32,266 nucleotides of DNA from an uncultured Cardiobacterium sp. (GCF_938028825.1 NZ_CALIZP010000082.1:1-32266); one strand, 5' to 3'; positions 15,118-22,666 are shown, numbered from the stretch's first letter. Program-made: numbers and translations. Notes: a model not told the origin generated them from the letters alone.

Positions 15118-15792
15118 TCACCAACCGCCGCGTTCCCGCATGGAAACCAGGACGTTACCGGCGACGATGAAATGGTCCAAAAGGCGCACATCCATCAGGT
15201 TGAGCGCCGCCTCGATCCGTTTCGTGGCGGTGCGGTCGGCGGCGGACGGCTCGGTGCTGCCCGCCGGGTGGTTGTGGGCGAGGATGACGGCGGCGGCGTG
15301 ATGATGCAGGATGCCGGCGAAGAGCGCGCGCGCGGGAATGTCGACCGCCCCCGCCGCGCCCGCCGCCATCCGCTCGAAGGCGAGAAACCCGTGCTGCTGA
15401 TTCAGAAACAGCACGCCGAACGATTCCAGCCCCTGCCCTTTGAACTGCAACATCAGGAAATCGCGCACATGATCCGGCGAAGAGAACGACCACGACGGGC
15501 GGCGCATCTCTTCCGCCATGAAACGCCGCGCCAGCTCCGTGACCGCAAGAATCTCCGCCGACTTCGCCTTGCCGAGGCCGCGCACCGCCTGCAAATCGGC
15601 GGGGCGGCTGTTGAAAAGCCCGACCAGCCCGCCGCGCGCTTTCAGCAAATCCTGGGCGAAACGCCGCACATCTACGCCCTTCGCCCCGGTGCGCAGCAAA
15701 ATCGCCAGCAATTCATAATCGGCCAGCGCCGCCGCCCCCTTCGCCAAAAGGCGCTCGCGCGGCATATCCGTTGAGACGACATCCCCATCCAT
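15118..15792 (-). CDS. radC: RadC family protein (JAB/MPN domain)
   Basis: A 224-residue protein of normal RadC length. The N-terminal part has the MPRERLLAKGAAALADYELLAILLRTG signature. A helix-hairpin-helix follows, LQAVRGLGKAKSAEIL (67-82). The C-terminal metalloprotease-like domain carries HNHPAGSTEPSAAD (173-186), giving the zinc pattern His173-x-His175 and Asp186 with Ser183. The cellular role is not settled; the old link to DNA repair is doubtful. The open frame extends 396 codons upstream antisense to coaBC, but homology starts at the ATG at 15790-15792, with GGGAAG upstream. It diverges from coaBC with only 36 bases between the starts. Confidence 0.93.
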   Translation of the reverse strand: MDGDVVSTDMPRERLLAKGAAALADYELLAILLRTGAKGVDVRRFAQDLLKARGGLVGLFNSRPADLQAVRGLGKAKSAEILAVTELARRFMAEEMRRPSWSFSSPDHVRDFLMLQFKGQGLESFGVLFLNQQHGFLAFERMAAGAAGAVDIPARALFAGILHHHAAAVILAHNHPAGSTEPSAADRTATKRIEAALNLMDVRLLDHFIVAGNVLVSMRERGGW

Positions 15793-15798
15793 TACAAT
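15771..15798 (+). promoter_or_regulatory. Candidate promoter of coaBC
   Basis: -35 TTGAGA (15771-15776), 16 bases, -10 TACAAT (15793-15798). It overlaps the radC start codon. Transcription would begin near 15805 in the C7-A6 tract, giving a leader of about 25 bases. Confidence 0.6.
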
Positions 15799-15823
15799 AA
15801 CTTCCCCCCCAAAAAAGCCCCGC

Positions 15824-15829
15824 ATTATA
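15824..15829 (-). promoter_or_regulatory. Candidate -10 box of radC
   Basis: A perfect TATAAT on the minus strand, overlapping the coaBC start codon. No clear -35 at 17 bases. The two divergent transcripts would compete in this 36-base gap. Confidence 0.4.
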
Positions 15830-17016
15830 TGACGCAGAACATCCTCATCGGCATCAGCGGCAGCATTGCCGCCTACAAAATCCCGCACCTCGTCCGCCTC
15901 CTGAAAAAACAGGGCGATAACGTCCGCATCGTCCACACCGCCCACGCCGCCCACTTCGTCAGCCCGGCCACCCTGCAAGCCGTTTCCGGCGAAGCCGTGC
16001 GGCACGCTCTCTTCGACCCTGCCGCCGAACAGGGCATGAGCCACATCGAACTGGCGCGCTGGGCGGATGCCTATCTCATCGCCCCGGCGACGGCGAACAT
16101 CCTCGGCAAACTCGCGCACGGCATCGCCGACGACCTCCTCACCACCCTCTACCTCGCGACAAACGCGCATATCTACCTCGCCCCGGCGATGAACTGCCAT
16201 ATGCTCGCCCACCCCGCCGTGCAGGCCAATCTTGCCATCCTTGCCGCGCGCGAGAAGCACACCGTCATCCCCGGCGACAGCGGTGCGCAAGCCTGCGGCG
16301 ATGTGGGTGCGGGCCGCCTGCCCGAACCCGAAAACCTGCGCGACTACCTCACGCCCAAGCGGGACTGGCAGGGCATCCGTCTCACCGTTACCGCCGGGCC
16401 GACGCGCGAAGCCATCGACCCGGTGCGTTATCTGACCAACCACAGCAGCGGTAAAATGGGCTACGCCCTGGCCGCCGCCGCCGCACGCCGTGGCGCGGAC
16501 GTGATCCTCATCAGCGGCCCGACGGCGCTTGCGACCCCGCCGGGCGTGAAGCGCATCGACATCGAAAGCGCGCAAGACCTGCTCGCCGCCGCTCTCGCCC
16601 GGCCCGGCGACATCTACCTCTCCGCCGCCGCCGTCGCCGACTACCGCGTCGAACACCCCGCCGCGCACAAACACAAAAAACAGGGCGATGCCCCGCTGAC
16701 CCTCACCCTCGTGCAAAACCCGGACGTGATCGCGGCCATTGCCGCATTGCCGCCGGATACCCGCCCCTACACCGTGGGCTTTGCCGCCGAAACCGACAAC
16801 CTGCTCGCCTATGCCAGGGACAAACGCGCGCGGAAAAACCTCGACCTCATCATCGCCAACGACGTGAGCGGCGATGTCTTCGGCGCGGACGACAACAGCG
16901 CGACCCTCATCAGCGCCGTCAGCGAAATCCCGCTGCCCCGGCAGAGCAAAAACGCGCTGGCGGAGCACATCCTCGACCACATCCGCGCCGCCTATGATGC
17001 TAATCCCAGGAAATAG
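15829..17016 (+). CDS. coaBC: Bifunctional phosphopantothenoylcysteine decarboxylase / phosphopantothenate--cysteine ligase
   Basis: A 395-residue two-domain coenzyme A enzyme. Residues 1-175 are the FMN-dependent CoaC decarboxylase: GISGSIAAYK, catalytic His72 (SHIELARWAD), the PAMN motif 119-122 and active Cys156 (QACGDVGAGRL). Residues about 180-395 are the CoaB ligase: TAGPTREAIDPVRYLTNHSSGKMGYALA, AAVADYRV, the lysine motif KHKKQ, and FAAETDN. The ligase joins 4'-phosphopantothenate to cysteine with CTP, and the decarboxylase then makes 4'-phosphopantetheine. No Shine-Dalgarno site is seen before the ATG (AAGCCCCGCATTAT), so initiation may rely on the short leader. It diverges from radC. 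Confidence 0.96.
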   Translation: MTQNILIGISGSIAAYKIPHLVRLLKKQGDNVRIVHTAHAAHFVSPATLQAVSGEAVRHALFDPAAEQGMSHIELARWADAYLIAPATANILGKLAHGIADDLLTTLYLATNAHIYLAPAMNCHMLAHPAVQANLAILAAREKHTVIPGDSGAQACGDVGAGRLPEPENLRDYLTPKRDWQGIRLTVTAGPTREAIDPVRYLTNHSSGKMGYALAAAAARRGADVILISGPTALATPPGVKRIDIESAQDLLAAALARPGDIYLSAAAVADYRVEHPAAHKHKKQGDAPLTLTLVQNPDVIAAIAALPPDTRPYTVGFAAETDNLLAYARDKRARKNLDLIIANDVSGDVFGADDNSATLISAVSEIPLPRQSKNALAEHILDHIRAAYDANPRK

Positions 17017-17029
17017 AAAGAAATTCGCA

Positions 17030-17047
17030 GGTGGGCTTCAGCCCACC
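17030..17047. repeat. Palindromic repeat copy 2 (GTGGGCTTCAGCCCAC type)
   Basis: GGTGGGCTTCAGCCCACC lies 13 bases after the coaBC stop. It has the same 8-bp arms as the copy at 4326-4343, with the central dinucleotide in the opposite orientation (TC instead of GA). There is no T run. Confidence 0.8.
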
Positions 17048-17156
17048 ATTGACAGGGTTTCGACGGCCGCCCGCCCTGCGGCAGATTATTTGGGGTTTTG
17101 GGATGGCCGGGCACTCCGTCACCGTCGGGCCGCGCCAAAACCGGAACGGCAGGAGG

Positions 17157-17519
17157 CTATCGCCGCACGAGGCGGAAATCTTCGTCCGGCCGCTCCCCGT
17201 CGATTTTTTCGCCGTCGGGTTCGCGCAGTTCGAGGTAGCCGTCGCCGATGTAGAAGGTGAGTTTGTCCGTCTGGTTGTCGAGTTGCAGATATTGCTTGTC
17301 GGTGGTGGTGCGGTACACGCCGCTGATCTCTTCGCTTTCTTCGCCCAGACCGAGGCGGGTGCTGACGAGGGTGTATGCGCCGTCGCCGATGGTCAGTTCG
17401 GTTTGCAGACCGTCGCAGACGGCGCAGGGCAGGGTGCCGCTGTATGTGCCGGCAAAATCTTCGGCGGCATGGGCGGCCGCTGCGAGGAGGATGGCGACGG
17501 CGGGGAAGGCTTTTTTCAT
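17157..17519 (-). CDS. Secreted NlpE N-terminal-domain protein
   Basis: A 120-residue protein with a Sec signal peptide (MKKAFPAVAILLAAAAHA, probable cleavage after Ala18). The mature part is an NlpE_N-type beta-barrel domain: FAGTYSGTLPCAVCDGLQTELTI with the CxxC pair Cys32/Cys35, then YTLVSTRLGLGEESEEISGVYR. NlpE proteins are envelope copper-resistance and surface-stress lipoproteins. This one has no lipobox cysteine, so it should be soluble in the periplasm, and it lacks the second NlpE domain. It is the last gene after macA-macB-outer membrane factor-vapB, separated from vapB by 57 bases holding a palindromic repeat. A function in metal or envelope-stress sensing is inferred, not shown. 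Confidence 0.82.
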   Translation of the reverse strand: MKKAFPAVAILLAAAAHAAEDFAGTYSGTLPCAVCDGLQTELTIGDGAYTLVSTRLGLGEESEEISGVYRTTTDKQYLQLDNQTDKLTFYIGDGYLELREPDGEKIDGERPDEDFRLVRR

Positions 17520-17545
17520 GGTTTTTCCGGTTATAGCGGTTTTCC

Positions 17546-17563
17546 GGCGGGCTGAAGCCCGCC
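17546..17563. repeat. Palindromic repeat copy 3 (GCGGGCTGAAGCCCGC type)
   Basis: GGCGGGCTGAAGCCCGCC followed by TACTG, between vapB and the NlpE-like gene. Relative to copies 1 and 2 both arms carry the compensating T-to-C and A-to-G change, so pairing is kept, which implies selection or copying of the folded form. Confidence 0.8.
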
Positions 17564-17576
17564 TACTGTTTGTCGC

Positions 17577-17924
17577 TCAAAACAATGCCTTGTCGTCGGC
17601 GGGGCGCGTGTCGCGGTCATTCATGAAGTCATCCGCTATTTGTGCGGCATCGGCCAGGGCAAAGTATTCCTGCCAATCCGGCGGTTTGGCGGAAAGGATA
17701 GTATCGCCCGTCGGCGGGTCGCGGCGGATATAGCCGTTCCAAACAGGGCTGATACGGTGTTGGCTCGCCTCGCCGTACTTATCCGTACTGTCTTCGGCTC
17801 GCCGCCTTGTCTCAGCCCTGTTTGAAACGGCTATATGGATTTCTTCGCTGTTGAAGCGGTAGGCGGGCGGCAGATGCAGTGTCTGTTCCTGGCCGCTGGT
17901 GGTGAGTCTGGCTGTGGTGGGCAT
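17577..17924 (-). CDS. vapB: VapB-like AbrB/MazE-type antitoxin, interrupted in frame by a miniature element
   Basis: The frame encodes 115 residues. Residues 1-31 (ARLTTSGQEQTLHLPPAYRF, then EEIHI) and 67-115 (RRDPPTGDTILSAKPPDW to the end) together form an ordinary 80-residue VapB: a swapped-hairpin DNA-binding half and an acidic toxin-binding tail with the typical FALADAAQIADDFMNDRD. Residues 32-66 are encoded by the inserted 105-bp element at 17730-17834. It happens to be open in this frame, and removing it restores EEIHI-RRDP exactly. The insertion splits a beta strand of the DNA-binding fold, so function is doubtful. No VapC toxin gene follows; the next gene is the NlpE-like one. It starts 23 bases after the outer-membrane factor gene, probably in the same transcript. 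AGAAG precedes the ATG. Confidence 0.82.
   Translation of the reverse strand: MPTTARLTTSGQEQTLHLPPAYRFNSEEIHIAVSNRAETRRRAEDSTDKYGEASQHRISPVWNGYIRRDPPTGDTILSAKPPDWQEYFALADAAQIADDFMNDRDTRPADDKALF
17729..17835. mobile_element. Correia-like miniature inverted-repeat element in vapB
   Basis: Terminal inverted repeats of 24 bases (17729-17752 and 17812-17835, one mismatch) begin TATAGCCGTT and end AACGGCTATA. The terminal TA on each side fits a TA target duplication, so the net insertion is 105 bp. The core (17754-17811) contains ACGGTGTTGGCTCGCCT, then CGTACTTATCCGTACTGTCT and CGGCTCGCCGCCTTGTC. From memory this closely matches the core of the Neisseria Correia repeat, while the outer ends differ from the Neisseria TATAGTGGATTAA. 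It has no coding capacity for transposition. The transcript could form a long hairpin, a likely RNase III substrate. Confidence 0.85.
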
Positions 17925-17947
17925 GGTGTGTTCTTCTTTTGTCTGCG

Positions 17948-19354
17948 TTATGGGCTGTCCGCTGCCGCCTGTGGCCGTGCCGCCGTGTTGTCTTGCAGGC
18001 TGCCGCCGAGGGCGAGGTGCAGGGTCAGGCTGCGCGCGAGTTGCTGGTAGCGGTTGGCAAGGAGGGATTCTTCGACGCCTCTGGTCGCGTCTTCTTTTTC
18101 CAGCACGTCTTGCAGGCTGGCTGCGCCCGCCTGGTAGCGGATGCGGGTGAGGGCTTCGATGTCTTTGGCTTGCGCCAGGCGTTCTTGCAGGTTGTCCGCT
18201 TCTTTTTGGCTTTGCGCGAGGTTCAGTATGGCGTTTTGCGTCTCGCCGAGGGCGCGGTAGAGGGTTTGCCGGAAGCTGGCGAGGCTTTGCTGGTAGGTGG
18301 CTTCGGCTTCGCGGCGGGCGATGTCTTTTTTGTGGTAGTTCAGAAACGGCAGGCTGATGTTGGCGCTGATGGCGGCGACGGGGTTTTGCAGGAGTTGCAG
18401 GATGCGGTCGGCACCGGTCGTGAGGTTCGCGCCGAGGCTGAGGTCGGGGTAGTAGTCGCGCTCGGCGATGCGGATGTTGCCGATGTTTTGTTGCAGGCGG
18501 TATTGGGCGGCACGCAGGTCGGGGCGCTGGGCGAGCAGGTGCGCGGGGATGGCGGTGTCTATCGGCGGCAGGCTGAGGCGGGCGAGGCTTGGCGCTTGGT
18601 TGATGCTGCGGGTGAGCGGTTGTCCGCTCAGGCTGGCGAGGGTAGTTTCGTGCTGTTGGCGCTGGTTTTCGAGGGTGTTTTTGGTGTTTTCGAGGCTGGT
18701 GCGGTTTTGTTCGGCCTGGCGCAGATCGAGTTGGGAGGCGCTGCCCGCGTCCACTTTTGCCTGGGTGAGGCGCAGGGTTTCGGCGGCGTTGTTGCGGTAG
18801 GCGGTATTCAGCGCGAGCTGGTCGTTGGTGTAGGCGATTTGCAGGTATTCGCCGATGATGTCGCCGATGAGGCTGAGGCGGGTGGCAAGCAGGTCTTCGG
18901 CACTGGCTTCGGTTTCCCAGCGGGCGTTGTTTTCGGCGAGGCGCAGTTTGCCCCAGAGGTCGGTCTGGTAGCTGATGCCGAGGCCGGTGGTGTAGTTCTG
19001 CCCGGTTTTGCTGCCGTCGCTGAGGTTGCGGTTGGCACTCGCGCCGAGGCTGCCGTTGTAGTCAGGCCCCCGGTTGGCGCCGGCGTTTTCCAGCGCCAGG
19101 CGGCTTTTTTGCCAGGCGTAACCGGCGGCGGCGAGGTTCTGGTTGTGGGCGAGTCCTTGCGTGATGATGCGGTCAAGGGCGGGGTCGCCGTAGTCGCGCC
19201 ACCATTCGGCCCGGCCGCTGCGGTTGTCGGCATGGGCGAACATCCATTGTTGCGGGATGGCGCTGGCCCGGATGTCTTGTTGCAGGTCGTGCGGTGTGGT
19301 GGTGGCGCAGCCGCCGAGGAGGAGGGCAAGGATGAGAGTTTTGCGGTTGTTCAT
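17948..19354 (-). CDS. Outer-membrane efflux lipoprotein of the NodT/RND-OMF family
   Basis: A 468-residue TolC-like factor with a lipoprotein signal: MNNRKTLILALLLGGC, lipobox Cys16. The mature protein has two OEP repeats typical of the NodT family. Visible pieces are WWRDYGDPALDRIITQGLAHNQNLAAAGY, then LSLIGDIIGEYLQIAYTNDQL. Later come QRPDLRAAQYRLQQNIGNIRIAERDYYPDLSLGA and LYRALGETQNAILNLAQSQKEADNLQERL. It would form the outer-membrane duct for MacAB. The ATG at 19352-19354 has AAAGGA upstream; the longer frame from 19585 is antisense-like and has no signal peptide. It starts 20 bases after macB. Confidence 0.92.
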   Translation of the reverse strand: MNNRKTLILALLLGGCATTTPHDLQQDIRASAIPQQWMFAHADNRSGRAEWWRDYGDPALDRIITQGLAHNQNLAAAGYAWQKSRLALENAGANRGPDYNGSLGASANRNLSDGSKTGQNYTTGLGISYQTDLWGKLRLAENNARWETEASAEDLLATRLSLIGDIIGEYLQIAYTNDQLALNTAYRNNAAETLRLTQAKVDAGSASQLDLRQAEQNRTSLENTKNTLENQRQQHETTLASLSGQPLTRSINQAPSLARLSLPPIDTAIPAHLLAQRPDLRAAQYRLQQNIGNIRIAERDYYPDLSLGANLTTGADRILQLLQNPVAAISANISLPFLNYHKKDIARREAEATYQQSLASFRQTLYRALGETQNAILNLAQSQKEADNLQERLAQAKDIEALTRIRYQAGAASLQDVLEKEDATRGVEESLLANRYQQLARSLTLHLALGGSLQDNTAARPQAAADSP

Positions 19355-19374
19355 GTGTCGTCCTTTGTGTCGTG

Positions 19375-21342
19375 TCATTCGCGGCTGAGGGCTTCGACGG
19401 GGTCCAGTCTGGCGGCGTTGCGCGCGGGCAGGTAGCCAAAGAGGATGCCGATGCTGCTGGAGCAGATGACGGCGGCGATGACGGAGCTGGTCGAGTAGAT
19501 GAGGCGGATTTCCGCGCCGCTCTGGTTGAAGAGCCAGCCGATGCCGTAGGCCAGCGCGATGCCGAGCGCACCGCCGAGCAGGCACAGCATCAGGGCTTCG
19601 ATGAGGAATTGCATGAGGATGTCGCTCTGGCGCGCGCCGACGGCCATGCGGATGCCGATTTCCTGGGTGCGTTCGGTGACGGAGACGAGCATGATGTTCA
19701 TCACGCCGATGCCGCCGACGACGAGGGCGATGGCGGCGATGGCCGAGATGAGCAGGGTGAAGACCTGGGTGCTGCTGGTGATGGCTTTGCGCAGGCTATC
19801 GCTGTTGAAGAGCGAGAAGTCTTTGCTGCCGTGGCGGCGGGTGAGGATGCGGGTGATGGCGTCTTCGGCGGCGACGGGGTCGGCGTTGTCGCTGATGCGC
19901 AGGGTGATGCTGGAGACGTTGTTGCGCCCCAGCAGGCGGTTCATCGCCGAGGTGTAGGGCATGTACACGTTGATGCTGTTGCTGCCGCCGAAGCGGTTTT
20001 GTTTGTCGGTGTCGGCAATGCCGATGATGCGCACGGGGACGTTGTTGAGCAGCAGCACCTGGCCGAGGGCGCCGGCATAGTTGTCTGCCGCCGTGCTTTT
20101 ATAGAGGGTTTCCGCGCCTTTTTTGTCGAGGATGGCGAGGGCGGCGTAGTCGTCAATGTCGCGCGCGCTGAAGTTGCGTCCGGCGGTGATGGGGATGTTC
20201 TGCACCTGGAAGTATTGGTCGCCGACGCCGGTCAGGTTGCCGGTGTAGTCTTTGTTGCCGTGGCGGATGGTCGGGCTGGCGCTGACGGTCGGGGTGGCGC
20301 TGTCGATGAAGCTTTGCTGCGCGAGGATGGCGGCGTCCGCCGGAACGAGGGTGCGGATGCGGCCTGCGCGGCGATCGCCGAAGCGGCCGGGGAAGATTTC
20401 GATGGTGCTGGAACCGAGGTCGCTGATTTGGCTGAGGACTTGTTGTTGCGCGCCTTGGCCGAGGGCGACGACGCTGACGACGGAGGCGATGCCGATGATG
20501 ATGCCGAGCATGGTGAGAAACGCGCGCAGTTTGTGGCCGAGGATGGCGCGCCAGGCCATGTGGATGGCGGAGGTGAAGCGCCCCGCCGCGCCGAAGGCGG
20601 TTTTTTTGCCGGTGGGGGCGTCGGCGGTGTGCAGGTCGCCCGTGGCGCTGCCTCCCTCGCGGCGGTGGTCGGCGATGATTTTGCCGTCCTTGATTTCGAT
20701 GACGCGGTCGGCGTGTTCGGCGATGTGGCGGTCGTGGGTGACGAGGATGATGGTGTGGCCTTCGGCGTGCAGTTCGCCGAGGATTTTCATCACTTCTTCG
20801 CCGCTGTGGCTGTCGAGCGCGCCGGTGGGTTCGTCGGCGAAGATGATTTGCCCGCCGTTCATCAGCGCGCGGGCGATGGAGACGCGCTGTTGCTGGCCAC
20901 CGGAAAGTTGGCCGGGTTTGTGTTCGGTGCGTTCGCCGAGGCCGAGGCGGGTAAGCAGCGCTTTGGCGCGCTTTTCCCGCGCTTCGCCGTCCGTACCGGC
21001 GTAGATGGCGGGAATAGCGACGTTTTCCCAGGCTTTGAGGTCGGCAAGCAAGTGGTAGCGCTGGAAGATGAAGCCGATGTATTCGCGTCTGAGTGCGGCG
21101 CGTTCCTGCGGGCTGAGGTCGGTGGCGTTTTTGCCGTTGATGTAATACTCACCAGCACTGGGGCGGTCAAGGCAGCCGAGGATGTTCATCAGGGTGGATT
21201 TGCCCGACCCCGACTGGCCGATGATGGCGACCATTTCTCCCGCTTCGATTTCCAGGTTGAGGTCGTTGAGTATGGTCACCTCCCCTTCCCCGCTCTTGAA
21301 GCGGCGGTAGAGGTTTTTGATGCGGATCAGCGGTTCGGCCAT
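19375..21342 (-). CDS. macB: MacB-type ABC transporter, fused ATPase and permease
   Basis: A 655-residue fusion. The N-terminal ABC domain has Walker A GQSGSGKST (42-50), Q-loop Gln94, signature LSGGQQQR (146-153), Walker B IIFADEP (166-172) and the H-loop His203. A first membrane helix (about 280-300, AFLTMLGIIIGIASVVSVVALG) follows, then the large periplasmic MacB_PCD domain. Three C-terminal helices of the FtsX type come last, with the typical GGIGVMNIMLVSVTERTQEIGIRMAVGAR and the final LPARNAARLDPVEALSRE. It powers export of macrolides, heme precursors or peptides from the periplasm through MacA and an outer-membrane factor; the true substrate here is unknown. Its ATG overlaps the macA stop by one base (TGATG). 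Confidence 0.95.
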   Translation of the reverse strand: MAEPLIRIKNLYRRFKSGEGEVTILNDLNLEIEAGEMVAIIGQSGSGKSTLMNILGCLDRPSAGEYYINGKNATDLSPQERAALRREYIGFIFQRYHLLADLKAWENVAIPAIYAGTDGEAREKRAKALLTRLGLGERTEHKPGQLSGGQQQRVSIARALMNGGQIIFADEPTGALDSHSGEEVMKILGELHAEGHTIILVTHDRHIAEHADRVIEIKDGKIIADHRREGGSATGDLHTADAPTGKKTAFGAAGRFTSAIHMAWRAILGHKLRAFLTMLGIIIGIASVVSVVALGQGAQQQVLSQISDLGSSTIEIFPGRFGDRRAGRIRTLVPADAAILAQQSFIDSATPTVSASPTIRHGNKDYTGNLTGVGDQYFQVQNIPITAGRNFSARDIDDYAALAILDKKGAETLYKSTAADNYAGALGQVLLLNNVPVRIIGIADTDKQNRFGGSNSINVYMPYTSAMNRLLGRNNVSSITLRISDNADPVAAEDAITRILTRRHGSKDFSLFNSDSLRKAITSSTQVFTLLISAIAAIALVVGGIGVMNIMLVSVTERTQEIGIRMAVGARQSDILMQFLIEALMLCLLGGALGIALAYGIGWLFNQSGAEIRLIYSTSSVIAAVICSSSIGILFGYLPARNAARLDPVEALSRE

Positions 21343-22538
21343 CAGAACGGGCCTCCCGGTCCCATCGGGATGCTGCCTTCGCCGCTGCCCGAGCTGATGA
21401 CGACTTCCTCGCCTTCTTTCAGCCCTTCTTTCACTTCGGTGTTGACGCCGTCATTGATACCGAGCTTGACCACGCGCGGCTGCGGTTTGCCGTCAATCAT
21501 CACCTGCACTTCGTCCTCACCCTGGGCGTTGGTTTGCAGCGCCGTCATCGGGATGGTGAGGACGCCCTTCGCTTCTTCCACGGCAATGACCATGTTCGCG
21601 GTCATGCCGATGCGCAGTTTGCCGTCGGGATTGGGCACATCCATCTTGCCGTAGTAATAGACGGCGGTGTCGTCGCTGCTGCTTGCCGTCGTGGTGCTGT
21701 TATTCGAGGTGGCGAGCGGGGCGGGGTCGATACTCTTCAATTTGCCCTCGTAGCGGGTTTTGTCGCTGCCGAGCAGGGTGAAATAGGCATTCATGCCGGG
21801 TTTCAGCTCGCCGACATCGGCTTCGGCGATTTCCGCTTCGACCGTCATCGTCTTCGTCTGGGCGATGGTCGCCAGCGTCGGGCTGTCCTGCACCGCGTTC
21901 ACCGTCTGACCCTTTTCAACCGCGACGGAAATCACCACGCCGTCCATCGGCGCCGTCACATTCGTATAGCCCAGGCGCAGGCCCGCGTTATCCAGCTCAA
22001 GCTGGCTTTTGCGGATATCCGCCTTCGCCTGCTCGACACTGCTCTGCGCCGCTTTCAGCGTCGCCTGCGCCGCATCCAGCGTCTCGCTCGCTGCCGCGCC
22101 CTTTTTCACCAGCGACTGCTGGCGGTTGAAATTCTGCTGCGCCTCGCGCAACTTCGCCTGCGCCGAGGTCAGCGCGGCCTTGCTGGAGGCAAGTGAAGCG
22201 GCGGCACTGTCGCGCGTATTCTGCTGCGTGCTGGCATCAATCTCCGCGACCGGATCCCCCTGCTTCAACTGATCGCCAATCTGCACATAAAGCGCGCTGA
22301 TCTCGCCAGACACCTGCGCCCCGACCTTGACCGATTTCAGCGGCTGTAACGAACCGCTGGCCAGCACCGTGTGGGCAATATCGCCCTTCGCGACCGGGGC
22401 AGTGATGTACTTGACGCCGCCGTTATCGTCGGCGGGCTTGTGCAACACCCGCCAGGCATAAAAACCGCCCGCGCCGAGCACGAGCAGGAAAAAGAGAAAT
22501 TTCACCGGCACCTTGCCGCGCTGAAAATGCAACATCAT
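21342..22538 (-). CDS. macA: MacA-type periplasmic adaptor protein
   Basis: A 398-residue membrane-fusion protein. An N-terminal membrane anchor (VKFLFFLLVLGAGGFYAWRVL) is followed by a lipoyl half-motif (GDIAHTVLASGSLQPLKSVKVGAQVSG). A long alpha-hairpin follows (about 100-185, rich in Ala/Gln/Lys), then the second lipoyl half (NVTAPMDGVVISVAVEKGQTV), a beta barrel and a membrane-proximal domain. It bridges MacB to the outer-membrane factor. Two adjacent ATGs exist (22536-22538 and 22533-22535); AAGGA lies 4 and 7 bases away, so the second is also possible. The longer frame to 22679 runs across the promoter region. A Ser/Thr-rich insert (ATSNNSTTTASSSDD) is notable. It is the first gene of the unit. 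Confidence 0.94.
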   Translation of the reverse strand: MMLHFQRGKVPVKFLFFLLVLGAGGFYAWRVLHKPADDNGGVKYITAPVAKGDIAHTVLASGSLQPLKSVKVGAQVSGEISALYVQIGDQLKQGDPVAEIDASTQQNTRDSAAASLASSKAALTSAQAKLREAQQNFNRQQSLVKKGAAASETLDAAQATLKAAQSSVEQAKADIRKSQLELDNAGLRLGYTNVTAPMDGVVISVAVEKGQTVNAVQDSPTLATIAQTKTMTVEAEIAEADVGELKPGMNAYFTLLGSDKTRYEGKLKSIDPAPLATSNNSTTTASSSDDTAVYYYGKMDVPNPDGKLRIGMTANMVIAVEEAKGVLTIPMTALQTNAQGEDEVQVMIDGKPQPRVVKLGINDGVNTEVKEGLKEGEEVVISSGSGEGSIPMGPGGPF

Positions 22539-22569
22539 GAAATCCTTGGAATGGTCGTGGAAAGTACGG

Positions 22570-22575
22570 ATTGTA
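22570..22575 (-). promoter_or_regulatory. Candidate -10 box of the macAB unit
   Basis: TACAAT on the minus strand, 32 bases upstream of macA in the 128-base divergent gap with the substrate-binding protein gene. No good -35 is visible. Confidence 0.3.
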
Positions 22576-22666
22576 ACGGAAAGCAAAGCGGCGAAAATTA
22601 GCTGATAATTAGAAAGCGCCGCTCTCGGCTGAAATTTGCCCAAGCTTAATTTGTAAGGAACCCGCC

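Noticed and set aside
15793..16980. 396-codon upstream extension of the radC frame, which would make a 620-residue fusion
   Set aside because: This part lies antisense to coaBC and has shadow-type composition; RadC homology begins at the ATG at 15792.
17939..19435. 498-codon plus-strand frame opposite the outer-membrane factor gene
   Set aside because: Antisense shadow of a lipoprotein gene with a clear signal peptide and family motifs.
19372..21654. 760-codon open frame on the plus strand opposite macB and macA
   Set aside because: Antisense shadow; its repetitive Ala/Asp/Gly/Val composition mirrors the codon bias of the real genes.
22590..22616. Possible Fur box (GATAATTA) upstream of the ferric-type binding protein gene
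   Set aside because: Only one GATAAT hexamer is present; the 19-base palindrome is not formed.
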